Shown: one piece after another, positions 24,120 to 32,021 of the stretch
Position numbering within the stretch: the stretch's first letter is position 1
How the letters are laid out: each line of letters starts with the position of its first letter
Assembly (NCBI GenBank): GCA_028874195.1
Contig: JAPPLM010000063.1
Location: 6,125 to 46,393, forward strand
Reading direction: 5' to 3'
Origin: Chloroflexota bacterium
GTDB taxonomy: Bacteria; Chloroflexota; UBA11872; VXOZ01
Length of the DNA stretch: 40,269 nucleotides
Program-made: the position numbers and the translations under genes
The notes under the pieces: model-generated
Databases searched by the model: none
What the model was told of the DNA's origin: nothing
The model's input: the letters and a program-made list of their open reading frames with translations, nothing else

Positions 24120-25177
24120 CAGGCTTTCACCTCATCGGCAGCCGGCTTCTTGCGGGCGGCCCGCAAGAGCAGTCCCGCAATCACCAGGCAGATGGCGCCG
24201 GACACGCCCAGCAACAATACCGATGCCACCGTGTCCAGGAAGTGCAGGCGGCTCACGCTTTCGGATAGTTCCTTCAACGCCACCGCCGCGCCGCCGCTGA
24301 GCACCGTCACGCCGAACAGGCCGCGTATCCGCCCGGGTTCGACAAAGCGAGTAGCAGTGGCCCCGATTTGCGCCCCCGCCGAGGCGGCGGTCAGCATGAT
24401 AACGGCCATGAGCAGGTCCACGTGGTTGCCCAGGGCGTAGATGAAGGTGCCCACCGAGCCGGTGATGATTATCTGGAAGAGGTCGGTGCCGATGGCCATG
24501 ACGGTGGGGACTCCCACCACGTAGACCAGCAGGGGCATCAGAATGAAACCGCCGCCCGCCCCCAGCAGCCCGGCCATGAAGCCCACGCCGAAACCGATGC
24601 TGAAGGGCACGAATACGGAGATGCTCTGAATCTCCGACAGGGGCAAGGACACCCGCGTCGGCGTGACCCCCCGGCCCGGCAGCCAGACGGCATGGGGCGG
24701 GATTTGTAACGCTTGCACCCGCCGCGCCAGGCTCTCGGTGGAAACCGCGTCGCCGGTCGCTCCGGCGCGGCGGCGCACCTTGAAGTAGTCGTAAACGATG
24801 AACGATCCCAGAGCGCCTAGGAAGACTACGTAGACGTACCGGATCACCGGTCCGATGATGCCCGCTTCAAGCAAGGCAACATTCAGCCGCTCCGCCAGAA
24901 TCTCACCGGGCACGGTGCCGCAGACCATCAGCAGTCCCAGCCGGAAGTCCACGTGGCCCAGACCCTTGTGCTTCAGCATGTTGATGATGGAGGAACCCAT
25001 GACCAAGGTGAGGCCGGTGCCCACCGCGTAGATGGGCGGCACGCCAAAGACCAACAGTCCTCCGGTAATCAGGAAGCCGCCGCCCACACCAAAGAAGCCG
25101 CCCAGGGTTCCCACAATCAACCCCAGCAACACGAGAAGCAACGGGTCAATCACCACGCCGGCGTTGGGGAAGAACAT
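24119..25177 (-). CDS. TauE/SafE-family anion permease
   Basis: This 352-residue integral membrane protein belongs to the TauE/SafE (DUF81) family, whose members export sulfite, sulfoacetate or related anions. It has the family's two-fold internal repeat: GTLGGFFGVGGGFLITGGLLVFGVP in the first half and FMAGLLGAGGGFILMPLLVYVVGVP in the second. A soluble loop of about 70 residues (KVRRRAGATGD to LPLSEIQ) joins the halves. Roughly eight hydrophobic segments are visible. The start is ATG 25177, 2 nt after the stop of the 61-residue gene; the ORF reading to 25423 passes through that gene. It is followed by the P-loop NTPase with TGATG coupling. Confidence 0.9.
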   Translation of the reverse strand: MFFPNAGVVIDPLLLVLLGLIVGTLGGFFGVGGGFLITGGLLVFGVPPIYAVGTGLTLVMGSSIINMLKHKGLGHVDFRLGLLMVCGTVPGEILAERLNVALLEAGIIGPVIRYVYVVFLGALGSFIVYDYFKVRRRAGATGDAVSTESLARRVQALQIPPHAVWLPGRGVTPTRVSLPLSEIQSISVFVPFSIGFGVGFMAGLLGAGGGFILMPLLVYVVGVPTVMAIGTDLFQIIITGSVGTFIYALGNHVDLLMAVIMLTAASAGAQIGATATRFVEPGRIRGLFGVTVLSGGAAVALKELSESVSRLHFLDTVASVLLLGVSGAICLVIAGLLLRAARKKPAADEVKA

Positions 25178-25179
25178 GC

Positions 25180-25365
25180 TTAGCCCTGCCCGCTGTCCCG
25201 GGCACGGCTGCCGGCCCAGGCCGATATGACCCACCGCAGGACCAGTTCCCAGAGGCTGTAGAGGCCCAAAGCAGTACCCGCCACTACCGCCATGACCAGC
25301 AGGGCCCACAGCAGTGGCGACCGGCTGCTGATTTCTTGCAGAAAAGCCGTGAGAGCGTCGTACAT
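25180..25365 (-). CDS. 61-residue single-pass membrane protein
   Basis: This short protein has a charged N-terminal helix (MYDALTAFLQEISSRSP), one hydrophobic segment (residues 17-38, LLWALLVMAVVAGTALGLYSL) and a basic C-terminal tail. I do not recognise the family. Its TAA ends 2 nt before the TauE ATG, and TATACT lies 7 nt before its own ATG. Position and coupling argue that it is a real gene, perhaps an accessory subunit of the transporter. Confidence 0.65.
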   Translation of the reverse strand: MYDALTAFLQEISSRSPLLWALLVMAVVAGTALGLYSLWELVLRWVISAWAGSRARDSGQG

Positions 25366-25372
25366 GCCATCC

Positions 25373-25378
25373 AGTATA
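25373..25378 (-). promoter_or_regulatory. TATACT -10 box, possible leaderless start
   Basis: Reading the minus strand, TATACT is followed by GGATGGC and then the ATG of the 61-residue gene at 25365. A start 6-8 nt after the box would fall at or next to the ATG. The GGATGG could alternatively be a poor Shine-Dalgarno. Confidence 0.4.
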
Positions 25379-25406
25379 GCTAACTGTACCGCGCCTGCGC
25401 GCCGGA

Positions 25407-26501
25407 TCAGCGTGCTCCCTCATTCCACGTCTGAGCGCGGCGCATGAAGACTTGAGGGTCGTTCACCCACTCCGCATAGCCGATGCGCCGGTTGTCAGTC
25501 AGCCAGTTGATCTTCGCGTCGAGACAGGCGGCGAGGGCGGCATCCTCTACGGCCAGCGTAAAGCCGCCGTGCTCAACGGCCTCATCGAGGGCCGTAACCG
25601 CCAGGGCGCCGTCGGCGGTGTGTGCGGCGTCGCGGTTGCCGATCTCGCCCCGGGCCAAGGCGTCGATCTTACCGGCGCGGAGAGCCGCAATGAGCTCCAC
25701 TTCGCCTGATTCATCCCCCAGATAGACCACCTGCGGCATGGTTTCGTCAGGCGGGTAGAGATGTTGCCTCCCGGCAAGGTTCTCCGTTGCGCCCGCGGCG
25801 GTGATTGTGTAGTTCGCACTGCCGTCGGCAGTCACCGTGCCCTGCGCTGTTTCCACGCGCGTGCCGGCCGCCAGCACGCCGTTCGCGTCCACGAGGCCGG
25901 TTAACTCCAGCAGGCGGAACTCGCCGGTTGTGCCGGCAAGCGCGCCCACGCGCATGTCGCTGGTGAGGTCGGCGTGGCTGGCAAGACGTTCCGCGTCCGC
26001 GGCGCGCACCAGCAGCGACTGGCGAAAGGAGATGTGTCCAGCGGTAAAGACGACTACATGCTTGCCCGCAGCGTCGCGGGTGCGCGATTCGAGAATCGTG
26101 ATGCCGCCGCTGATGATGTCGAACTCCGGGCCGGCGGACTGCAACCAAATGCCGTCCCAATGCGCGATGCCCCGGCGGGAGAAGGCCAGTCCCGCGTCTG
26201 CCATGGCCTCGAGCGCGCTGAGCAGGTCCGCCTCGTAGCCGCGATGCGTGTTGAAACCGACGGCATTCGGATCTTCATCGGCACTGAAGCTGACGGGCGC
26301 AAAGTAGGCGTAGAAGCCCACGTTCAGCACGCGCCCCGGCTCCGTGCAGACCTCCGCTCGCTTGACGTCCGCCGCTTCTTTGCCGCTGCTTCTCACCGCG
26401 CCATCCGCCTGTTCCACCCGCTGCAGGCTGCTCACACTCACCCCACAGGCGGCAAGGCATACCAGCGCGGCGCCCAACGCCAGAACTCTAACCACGGCCA
26501 C
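25407..26501 (-). CDS. Extracellular solute-binding lipoprotein, family 3 (AapJ-like)
   Basis: This substrate-binding protein of the amino-acid (family 3) type has 364 residues from GTG 26501. A short signal, RVLALGAALVCLAAC, ends in a lipobox with Cys19. The core shows LNVGFYAYFAPVSFSADE, NTHRGYEADLLSALEAMA, WDGIWLQSAGPEFDIISGGITI, FRQSLLVRA and GEVELIAALRAGKIDALARG, in the family order. The C-terminal DAKINWLTDNRRIGYAEWVNDP matches the last helix. The ORF continues to ATG 26633, which would put 44 residues before the signal; a good Shine-Dalgarno is lacking for every start, so the start is uncertain. No permease or ATPase is adjacent. Confidence 0.82.
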   Translation of the reverse strand: MAVVRVLALGAALVCLAACGVSVSSLQRVEQADGAVRSSGKEAADVKRAEVCTEPGRVLNVGFYAYFAPVSFSADEDPNAVGFNTHRGYEADLLSALEAMADAGLAFSRRGIAHWDGIWLQSAGPEFDIISGGITILESRTRDAAGKHVVVFTAGHISFRQSLLVRAADAERLASHADLTSDMRVGALAGTTGEFRLLELTGLVDANGVLAAGTRVETAQGTVTADGSANYTITAAGATENLAGRQHLYPPDETMPQVVYLGDESGEVELIAALRAGKIDALARGEIGNRDAAHTADGALAVTALDEAVEHGGFTLAVEDAALAACLDAKINWLTDNRRIGYAEWVNDPQVFMRRAQTWNEGAR

Positions 26502-26666
26502 GCGGAAACGGCAAACGGCTGTGACTATCGGGTTCTTCCTTGTGACGAAATCAAGTATCCGTATACACACTGTCAGTGAAACACATTGCCTTGCTAGTAT
26601 AGCATTCCGTGTTGCTGCAAGATTTAGGCGCAAGCATCCAGCGCTCTTTTTAATGTTGATCCGTCA

Positions 26667-26684
26667 TTGCTATGAACGTAGCAA
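26667..26684. repeat. TTGCTA/TAGCAA inverted repeat
   Basis: A 6-bp stem around TGAACG, preceded by CCGTCA. It resembles the GTCATTGCCATGAAAATAGC copies at 6793 and 6827, so it is probably another dispersed repeat. It overlaps the expected -35 zone of the next gene. Confidence 0.45.
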
Positions 26685-26703
26685 GTCAGACACTGAAGAT
26701 TGG

Positions 26704-26709
26704 TATACT
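26704..26709 (+). promoter_or_regulatory. Extended TGG-TATACT -10 box, possible leaderless start
   Basis: TATACT with an upstream TGG extension lies only 6 nt (GGGCGC) before the ATG at 26716. Transcription beginning 6-8 nt after the box would start at the ATG. No Shine-Dalgarno is present. Confidence 0.45.
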
Positions 26710-26715
26710 GGGCGC

Positions 26716-29226
26716 ATGACAAACAGCATCACTGCGCCGCCGCTGCAAGAGAGAAGGAGAGCGGCAATCAAACGTCTCGCACTTCTGCTTGGCTTCGCTC
26801 TGTTTCTCCTCATGCCGACATCCGTTACGGCGACGGAATGTCGATTCGTCCTCGGCTTCAAGACACTGCGCGATCTCATCGGCCACGAGATCGTCGGCGA
26901 GTGCTTGGAAAACGAACGCTACGCCGCCAACGGCAACAGCGAGCAGGAGACCACGGGCGGCTTGCTCGTCTGGCGCAAGGCCGATAACGTGACCGCCTTC
27001 ACCGACGGCTACCGTACCTGGCTCAACGGCCCCAACGGCTTGGTGCAGCGGCTCAATACCGAGCGGTTCGCATGGGAAGCCGACTATGCCCCCGGCGGCG
27101 GCATCGCCACTCCCACCCCTACGCCTTCGCCCACGCCTAGTCCAGAATCGCTCATCCGGGTGGAACAGGCGATAGCGGCCGTTCCTGATATCCAAGAACG
27201 ACCGCTACTCGCCAGCGAACTGCGGCGTCTCGCAGCAGTCTCTCAGCCAGTCTTTTGGAGTTACTTGAACCGGGCCGGAGACAGCCGGCTGGAAGCAAAT
27301 CCGCTTAGGCACACTTCTAATATAGCCCAAATCGACGAGCTAACCGCCCTGCAGATTGTCCAAATGCCCTTTATGAGCACGCCAGACCAAGGAGCTGATT
27401 ACGCGGTGCTCGAGCATGCCAGTCGCCTGGCTAGATCAGATCTGACAAGCCTGAAGCAGGTGCTTTCTCACCCAAAGCTGCATGGCGGTATTGCGGACGA
27501 CCACATAACAACCTTCGTATTGCTCGTCCTCGAACTTAGTCGCCCAGATGCAACAGCGGCAATTCAAGCCTTGCCGTGGATCCAAGATGGAGTTAGCCGG
27601 CACCCATTCAACAATATCACCAGCATCCGCGCAGACCCAGAGCGTTGGGAAGAGCACACAGTGCTAGTACTGGTGAGGATGGCTTCGAAGTCGCAGGAAG
27701 TGGTGATGGCTTTGGCGCGCAAACCTTGGCTTCAAGACGGCCTGGTTGGATGGGAACACCAGGTAATCTTTAATCTCTCCGATATTACTGATGGCGATGC
27801 GGAATCTGCCCTGCAACTTGTGGGCATGCCCTTCCTCGAAAAGTCCGCAACTGCTGACGATGCCGGCATCTTGGATGCTTTGGATGGCGTGCTTTGGTAC
27901 AGCCCTAAAAAGGAAAAGGGGCTTCGAGAACTGCTTGCTCACCCAGCGCTGCGCGGCGGAATCACCGACAAACAACGCGCTACCGTGGAATTGCTTGCTG
28001 TTTCTATGCGAACCCCTGCGATAACAGCGGCCATTGACACCTTGCCGTGGGTGCGGGATGGCATTGACGCTTCCGAAGAAAGAGCTGTCAGCATGTTGCA
28101 TGAGGCATCCCGGGGAACACGGGAGTTGCTCCCAGCCTTAACGCAGAAGTCCTGGGCACGAGACAGCCTCACTATGGATGAACTAGAGATGATTCAGATC
28201 CTTACAGGGATTTCCAGAAACTTCCCACACCCGGACGAACTGGCGGCACTTACCATTCTTGAAATGCCCTTCTTGGCTGACGAAGACTTTGACGCGGCAG
28301 ACTCCGCTGCAATGAGATCTCTCAGTGGCTTGCACTCAGAGTTCGGTGGGAATTATCTGCGGCAGGTCTTATCTCATCCGACTTTGAGTGGCGGGATTGC
28401 AGATGCGAACAGAAGCCGTGTTTCAGTTCTGGCTTCGGTCGTCAGCGAGCGTCCCCACCTATTGGATGTCCTGTTGGACCCTATACAGACTTCAGTCGAG
28501 GAACGGGCGATTGTGCTGCCTAGAGCAGGTGAGATGTTGCTTGCGGTCGTCCACACCAGGCCTGGGAAGTTCCGCACTATGGACATCCTAGAAGACACGG
28601 TGCGTGCGCAGGAAGAGTTCATGCTCGTGGCCTTTCCAAGAAAATTCGTTGGCTTGCTGGTAGCGGACGCCAATCCAGCCGGCGGAACAGGAGGGCAAAT
28701 GGGCATTCCCACAATCGATCCCGGAATGGAAGAGAACATTGCCATTATTGCGCACGAGGTAGCTCATACGTACTGGTCATTTAGCGCTAGCTGGATTAGT
28801 GAAGGTGGCGCGGAAGTGCTGCGTGCAGTGACGGAAGGGGCATCTATTAACGTGCGCCATGCGCAACTTTCGTTGTGTCACCTGGCCGATAGTCTCTCAG
28901 AGATAGAAAGAATCGAATTTGAAGCAATACGAAGTGGGAAAGCTAAACCCTATTCTTACCTTACGGGAAACTGTCCGTACGTTTTGGGATTAGGGCTCTT
29001 TTCGGACCTGTACGAGAGACTGGGTGACGGGGCATTCCGACAAGGGTTCCGCAACCTCTACATAAAGCTAAAGAATGATGAACATGAAGACGTGTGCTAC
29101 GGCGTGGGGCGATCCGTATGCTACGTGAAAGCCGCCTTTGTGACTGACGCTTCCCCCGCGGCTGCGGCGATTGCCGAGCCAATCATCAACCGCTGGTATT
29201 ATGGCTTGGAAAGCGGCGCTCAGTAA
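26716..29226 (+). CDS. Secreted protein with three helical repeat units and a C-terminal HExxH metallopeptidase domain
   Basis: From ATG 26716 the protein is 836 residues. A basic n-region and hydrophobic signal (RLALLLGFALFLLMP, about 20-34) precede a domain with two cysteines in CRFVLGFKTLRDLIGHEIVGEC (about 43-64). A PTPTPSPTPSP linker follows at about 133-145. Three related units of about 150 residues come next. Each has a MPFM or MPFL motif (residues 217, 371, 517), then LSHPxLxGGI or LAHPALRGGI. Units 1 and 2 also have LPWxxDG and KPWLQDGL or KSWARDSL. The C-terminal domain has HEVAH at 680-684 and WISEGGAE with Glu696 or Glu700 as a third ligand, as in gluzincin (peptidase MA-like) enzymes. 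The substrate is unknown. The ORF upstream to 26344 overlaps the divergent gene. Confidence 0.8.
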   Translation: MTNSITAPPLQERRRAAIKRLALLLGFALFLLMPTSVTATECRFVLGFKTLRDLIGHEIVGECLENERYAANGNSEQETTGGLLVWRKADNVTAFTDGYRTWLNGPNGLVQRLNTERFAWEADYAPGGGIATPTPTPSPTPSPESLIRVEQAIAAVPDIQERPLLASELRRLAAVSQPVFWSYLNRAGDSRLEANPLRHTSNIAQIDELTALQIVQMPFMSTPDQGADYAVLEHASRLARSDLTSLKQVLSHPKLHGGIADDHITTFVLLVLELSRPDATAAIQALPWIQDGVSRHPFNNITSIRADPERWEEHTVLVLVRMASKSQEVVMALARKPWLQDGLVGWEHQVIFNLSDITDGDAESALQLVGMPFLEKSATADDAGILDALDGVLWYSPKKEKGLRELLAHPALRGGITDKQRATVELLAVSMRTPAITAAIDTLPWVRDGIDASEERAVSMLHEASRGTRELLPALTQKSWARDSLTMDELEMIQILTGISRNFPHPDELAALTILEMPFLADEDFDAADSAAMRSLSGLHSEFGGNYLRQVLSHPTLSGGIADANRSRVSVLASVVSERPHLLDVLLDPIQTSVEERAIVLPRAGEMLLAVVHTRPGKFRTMDILEDTVRAQEEFMLVAFPRKFVGLLVADANPAGGTGGQMGIPTIDPGMEENIAIIAHEVAHTYWSFSASWISEGGAEVLRAVTEGASINVRHAQLSLCHLADSLSEIERIEFEAIRSGKAKPYSYLTGNCPYVLGLGLFSDLYERLGDGAFRQGFRNLYIKLKNDEHEDVCYGVGRSVCYVKAAFVTDASPAAAAIAEPIINRWYYGLESGAQ

Positions 29227-29399
29227 TAAGGGCACAGGCGGTTGGCAGGCGCGTTGACCGTGAAGAGTCTTTGATAGCCTTCGACCCCGGAACGGCTGCT
29301 TCTCTTAGGCATGGATTCTTGTCAAACACCAGGTTTCAAACCGGAATAGTAAGCGCGCTCGCCGCGCTGTGTGGCGCAGTGCATTGGCTTGTCGCGCGT

Positions 29400-30605
29400 T
29401 CACTCCGCTGCCGGTTCGTTTCGTTGCTCGTTCTCCGCCGTACGCAGGGTTTCCAGCTTTAGCAGTTGCCGATCCAGCGCGCGGCGGCGGGTGCCGGTGA
29501 GGGTGTCGAAGTCGTTAGCGAGGCGCTGGAAGTCGGCTTCCAGTTTTTCGAGCGCGTCGGCGTAGCGCGACCACTCTTTGGAGAAGGCGCCCAGGAGGGT
29601 GAGCATCTCGCCCGCGGTTTGCTGGAGGGAGAAGAATTCGGCCGCCTGGCGAATGACGCTGAGCACGCCAAAGAGGCTGAAAGGCGAGCATAGGACCACG
29701 CGGCTCTCCAGGCTGTTCTCCAGCAGCGTGCTATCGCGCTGGAGGATGAAGCCGTACACCTGTTCCAGCGGAATGAAGAGCAGGGCGCACTCCACCGTAT
29801 TGGCTGCGGGGTCTATATACTCCCGTGAGGCCACGGCCTTCACGTGGCCGCGCACGTCGCGGATAAACTGCTGCTCCAGACGCTCTTGCTCGGTAGCGGA
29901 TTCCGCTTCCAGTGCCCGCAGATAGTTATCGAGCGGAAACTTTACGTCCATATTGAGGATGAGATCTTGCGGCAGCTTGAACGTGAAGTCGGGACGCGTG
30001 CCCGCCGTGGTGGTCGTTTGCTTGGTGTAGTGGATGTTGGGGAGCAGGCCAGCGGCGCGGAGCACGTCCTCGGCCATGCGCTCGCCCCAGGCGCCCCGGG
30101 CGCGGCTGTTCGCGAGCGTTTCCCGCAGCGAGTTGGTGGTCTCGGTAAGCTGCTTTGTCTGGTCGGCGGTGTTGCGGATTTCGGTTGTCAGGGCGCTCAG
30201 CCGCTCTCCGCTCTGGGACTGCATGTCCGTCATGAGCGCGCGCACCTGCTCCAGCGTCGCGCCCATTTGATTGAGCTGCTGGTCGATCAGTCGCTTCTTG
30301 CCGTCGAGTTCCTGGGAGGTCTGCGTCTGCTGCGCGCCAAGCTGGCTCTGCGCAATTTGCACGAGTTGACTCGTGCTCTGATTGAGCGCCTGCAAAGAGA
30401 GGCTGCTGAATTGGTCGGCCATGTGATTGAGCAGCGTCTGCGCCTGTTCCTGCTGCGCCCGCTCGGACTGCGCGCGCAGGCGCTCGCCAATAACCTCGGC
30501 GGTGCGTCTGCGCCACAGACCAAAGAGCGTGGCAAGAGCGAGTCCGAGGATCAGGCCCGCCACGCCGCCAATGATGAGTTCTGCGTAATTGGAAACGCTA
30601 TCCAT
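29400..30605 (-). CDS. rmuC: DNA recombination protein RmuC
   Basis: RmuC-family proteins limit inverted-repeat recombination and have a PD-(D/E)XK-like nuclease fold. The 401-residue protein has an N-terminal membrane segment (LIIGGVAGLILGLALATLFGLW, about 10-32) and a coiled-coil stretch to about residue 180. The conserved core follows: RGAWGERMAEDVLRAAGLLPNIHY, RPDFTFKLP, LNMDVKFPLDNYLRALEAES, CALLFIPLEQVYGFIL and VVLCSPFSLFGVLSVIRQAAEFF. It ends in a helical tail. It lies convergent to the HExxH gene and stands alone on its strand. Confidence 0.95.
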   Translation of the reverse strand: MDSVSNYAELIIGGVAGLILGLALATLFGLWRRRTAEVIGERLRAQSERAQQEQAQTLLNHMADQFSSLSLQALNQSTSQLVQIAQSQLGAQQTQTSQELDGKKRLIDQQLNQMGATLEQVRALMTDMQSQSGERLSALTTEIRNTADQTKQLTETTNSLRETLANSRARGAWGERMAEDVLRAAGLLPNIHYTKQTTTTAGTRPDFTFKLPQDLILNMDVKFPLDNYLRALEAESATEQERLEQQFIRDVRGHVKAVASREYIDPAANTVECALLFIPLEQVYGFILQRDSTLLENSLESRVVLCSPFSLFGVLSVIRQAAEFFSLQQTAGEMLTLLGAFSKEWSRYADALEKLEADFQRLANDFDTLTGTRRRALDRQLLKLETLRTAENEQRNEPAAE

Positions 30606-30705
30606 CGCAAAATCCCGGTGGGAAATGGGATTGTTTCGTCTCCCGCTGGAGACCTTTGCGTAACTGTTCTAAACGGTTGGAATTGGACGGAGTTGGCACA
30701 CGTTT

Positions 30706-30791
30706 CCCCTCACCCCGACCCTCTCTCCCCAGAGCGAGGGAGCCGCAACTGCGAGGCCCTATCACCCCGGCCTTCTCTCCAAGGAGAAGTA
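30706..30791. repeat. CCTCACCCCGACCCTCTCTCC-type intergenic repeat
   Basis: CCCCTCACCCCGACCCTCTC at 30706-30725 is followed by a degenerate second copy (ATCACCCCGGCCTTCTCTCC, 30761-30780). GAGCGAGGGAG and CCAAGGAGAAG form partial stems with them. This resembles a common bacterial intergenic repeat. The region between rmuC and the SDR gene otherwise shows nothing. Confidence 0.6.
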
Positions 30792-30817
30792 GTCATGCAT
30801 GCGCCCGTCCGCGGCCG

Positions 30818-31612
30818 TCATGCCAGGCCCCGGCGCGCGCCGGCGTCGATATCGATAGAGGTGCCAGTGATCATGGCCGCTTCATCTGAAGCTAGGAACG
30901 TCACCAGGCTGGCTACGTCTTCAGGCAGCGTCACGCGCCCCAGCGGATTCGGGGCGCGCATCTCGGCGGCTGCTTCCTGCGCCGGAATTCCCCTCAGCTT
31001 CTCGGTTTGCTGGGCCATATCGTCGATCAGTCCGGTTTCCGTCAGACCCGGATTTACCATGACGATGCGGATGCGGTCCTGGGCGACCTCATCGGCAAAC
31101 GTCTTGGTAAATGCCAGGAGACCGGCGTTCATCACGCTGGCGATGGCCAGCCGCGTGGAAGGATCGTGGGCGGAACCGCCGCCGATGAGAACAATCGCGC
31201 CGCCGCCACTCTGCCGCATGTAGGGCACGGCCTCCCGCGCGCAGCGAATGTAACCGAGCAGCTTGAGACGGATTTGCTCCTCCCAGGCCGCGTCCGGCAC
31301 GTCCAAGGTGCCGCCGACGGTGCCGCCGCCCGCGCATGCAACGAGAATGTCCAGCCGACCGAGGTGCGCAGTGGCTGTTTGCAGCGCAGCTTGAATGTCG
31401 CTCCATTGCGTTACGTCCGCAGTGATGCCGATTGCGCGGCGGCCGGTGTCTCGCGCAATGGCGTCAGCGGTCTCGCTCAAGTCGCCGGACGTGCGCGCCA
31501 AGAGGGCCACGTCCGCGCCTTGACCTGCCAGGGCGCGACCAATCGCTCTACCAATGCCTCGGCTACCGCCGGTCACTACGGCTACACGGTCCTCAAGGAC
31601 TGGCGATCCCAT
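30818..31612 (-). CDS. SDR-family protein without the canonical YxxxK pair
   Basis: This is a 264-residue short-chain dehydrogenase/reductase fold protein. The cofactor loop is TGGSRGIGRA (residues 14-23), followed by LLARTSGDL, TADVTQWSDIQAAL, LDILVACAGGG in place of NNAG, VLIGGGSAHD and MVNPGLTETGL. Where classical members have YxxxK, this protein reads RLAIASVMNAGLLAFTK, with neither the Tyr nor the Lys in register. The C-terminal LPEDVASLVTFLASDEAAMITGTSIDIDAG is typical. It may use another catalytic residue or be a non-enzymatic binder. The start is ATG 31612, since the ORF extension to 31645 adds nothing recognisable. Confidence 0.88.
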   Translation of the reverse strand: MGSPVLEDRVAVVTGGSRGIGRAIGRALAGQGADVALLARTSGDLSETADAIARDTGRRAIGITADVTQWSDIQAALQTATAHLGRLDILVACAGGGTVGGTLDVPDAAWEEQIRLKLLGYIRCAREAVPYMRQSGGGAIVLIGGGSAHDPSTRLAIASVMNAGLLAFTKTFADEVAQDRIRIVMVNPGLTETGLIDDMAQQTEKLRGIPAQEAAAEMRAPNPLGRVTLPEDVASLVTFLASDEAAMITGTSIDIDAGARRGLA

Positions 31613-32021
31613 GTCACTTCTCCTGGATACGCTGCGTAGAAGCAAACGGCACTCTGTACTGAACTTATAGGACTAGATATGTTTATGTTCCAATTGTCAA
31701 AGTGATATGCCAAGAATGCCACGTTATATGAATATTGACTTGCAAAAATTCAATTCGTTCTCTATACTTTACTGAAAAGACCGCTCTTGCTCGACGCTAA
31801 CAGGGCAATAAGGAGTTTGGCGGGGGCGAGGCGCCTAGTTTCTCGCAATCGTCATGGGTCTTCCTAGCGACCTCTTGGGTGAGATTGATACAATTGGGTT
31901 TAGCGTAGCATATTCTCCCTTGGTTGTTCTTGGCGCTTGGATGCGCAAAGCGTCAGGCGCGACCGCATCAAGATGAGAAATCCAAGTCTTCTTTGTAGCG
32001 TAAAGGGATGGAGAGAAAGCA
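31613..32021. other. AT-richer divergent intergenic region
   Basis: This 409-bp gap separates the SDR gene and the adaptor gene. The 31670-31790 part is clearly richer in A and T than its surroundings and holds a good candidate promoter (31740-31768). The minus-strand ORF reaching 31836 is an antisense shadow of the adaptor gene. Confidence 0.55.
31740..31768 (+). promoter_or_regulatory. Candidate sigma-70-type promoter for the MacA-like operon
   Basis: TTGCAA (31740-31745) and TATACT (31763-31768) are separated by 17 bp. The resulting leader to the GTG at 32022 would be about 245 nt. This is the best two-box promoter match I found in the window. Confidence 0.4.

Noticed and set aside
26344-26715. 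N-terminal extension of the HExxH protein to 26344
   Set aside because: It overlaps the divergent solute-binding gene and places the signal peptide 140 residues inside; ATG 26716 fits a secreted protein.
29844-31223. 459-residue plus-strand ORF across rmuC and the SDR gene
   Set aside because: It crosses two well-supported minus-strand genes and an intergenic repeat, with no recognisable domain.
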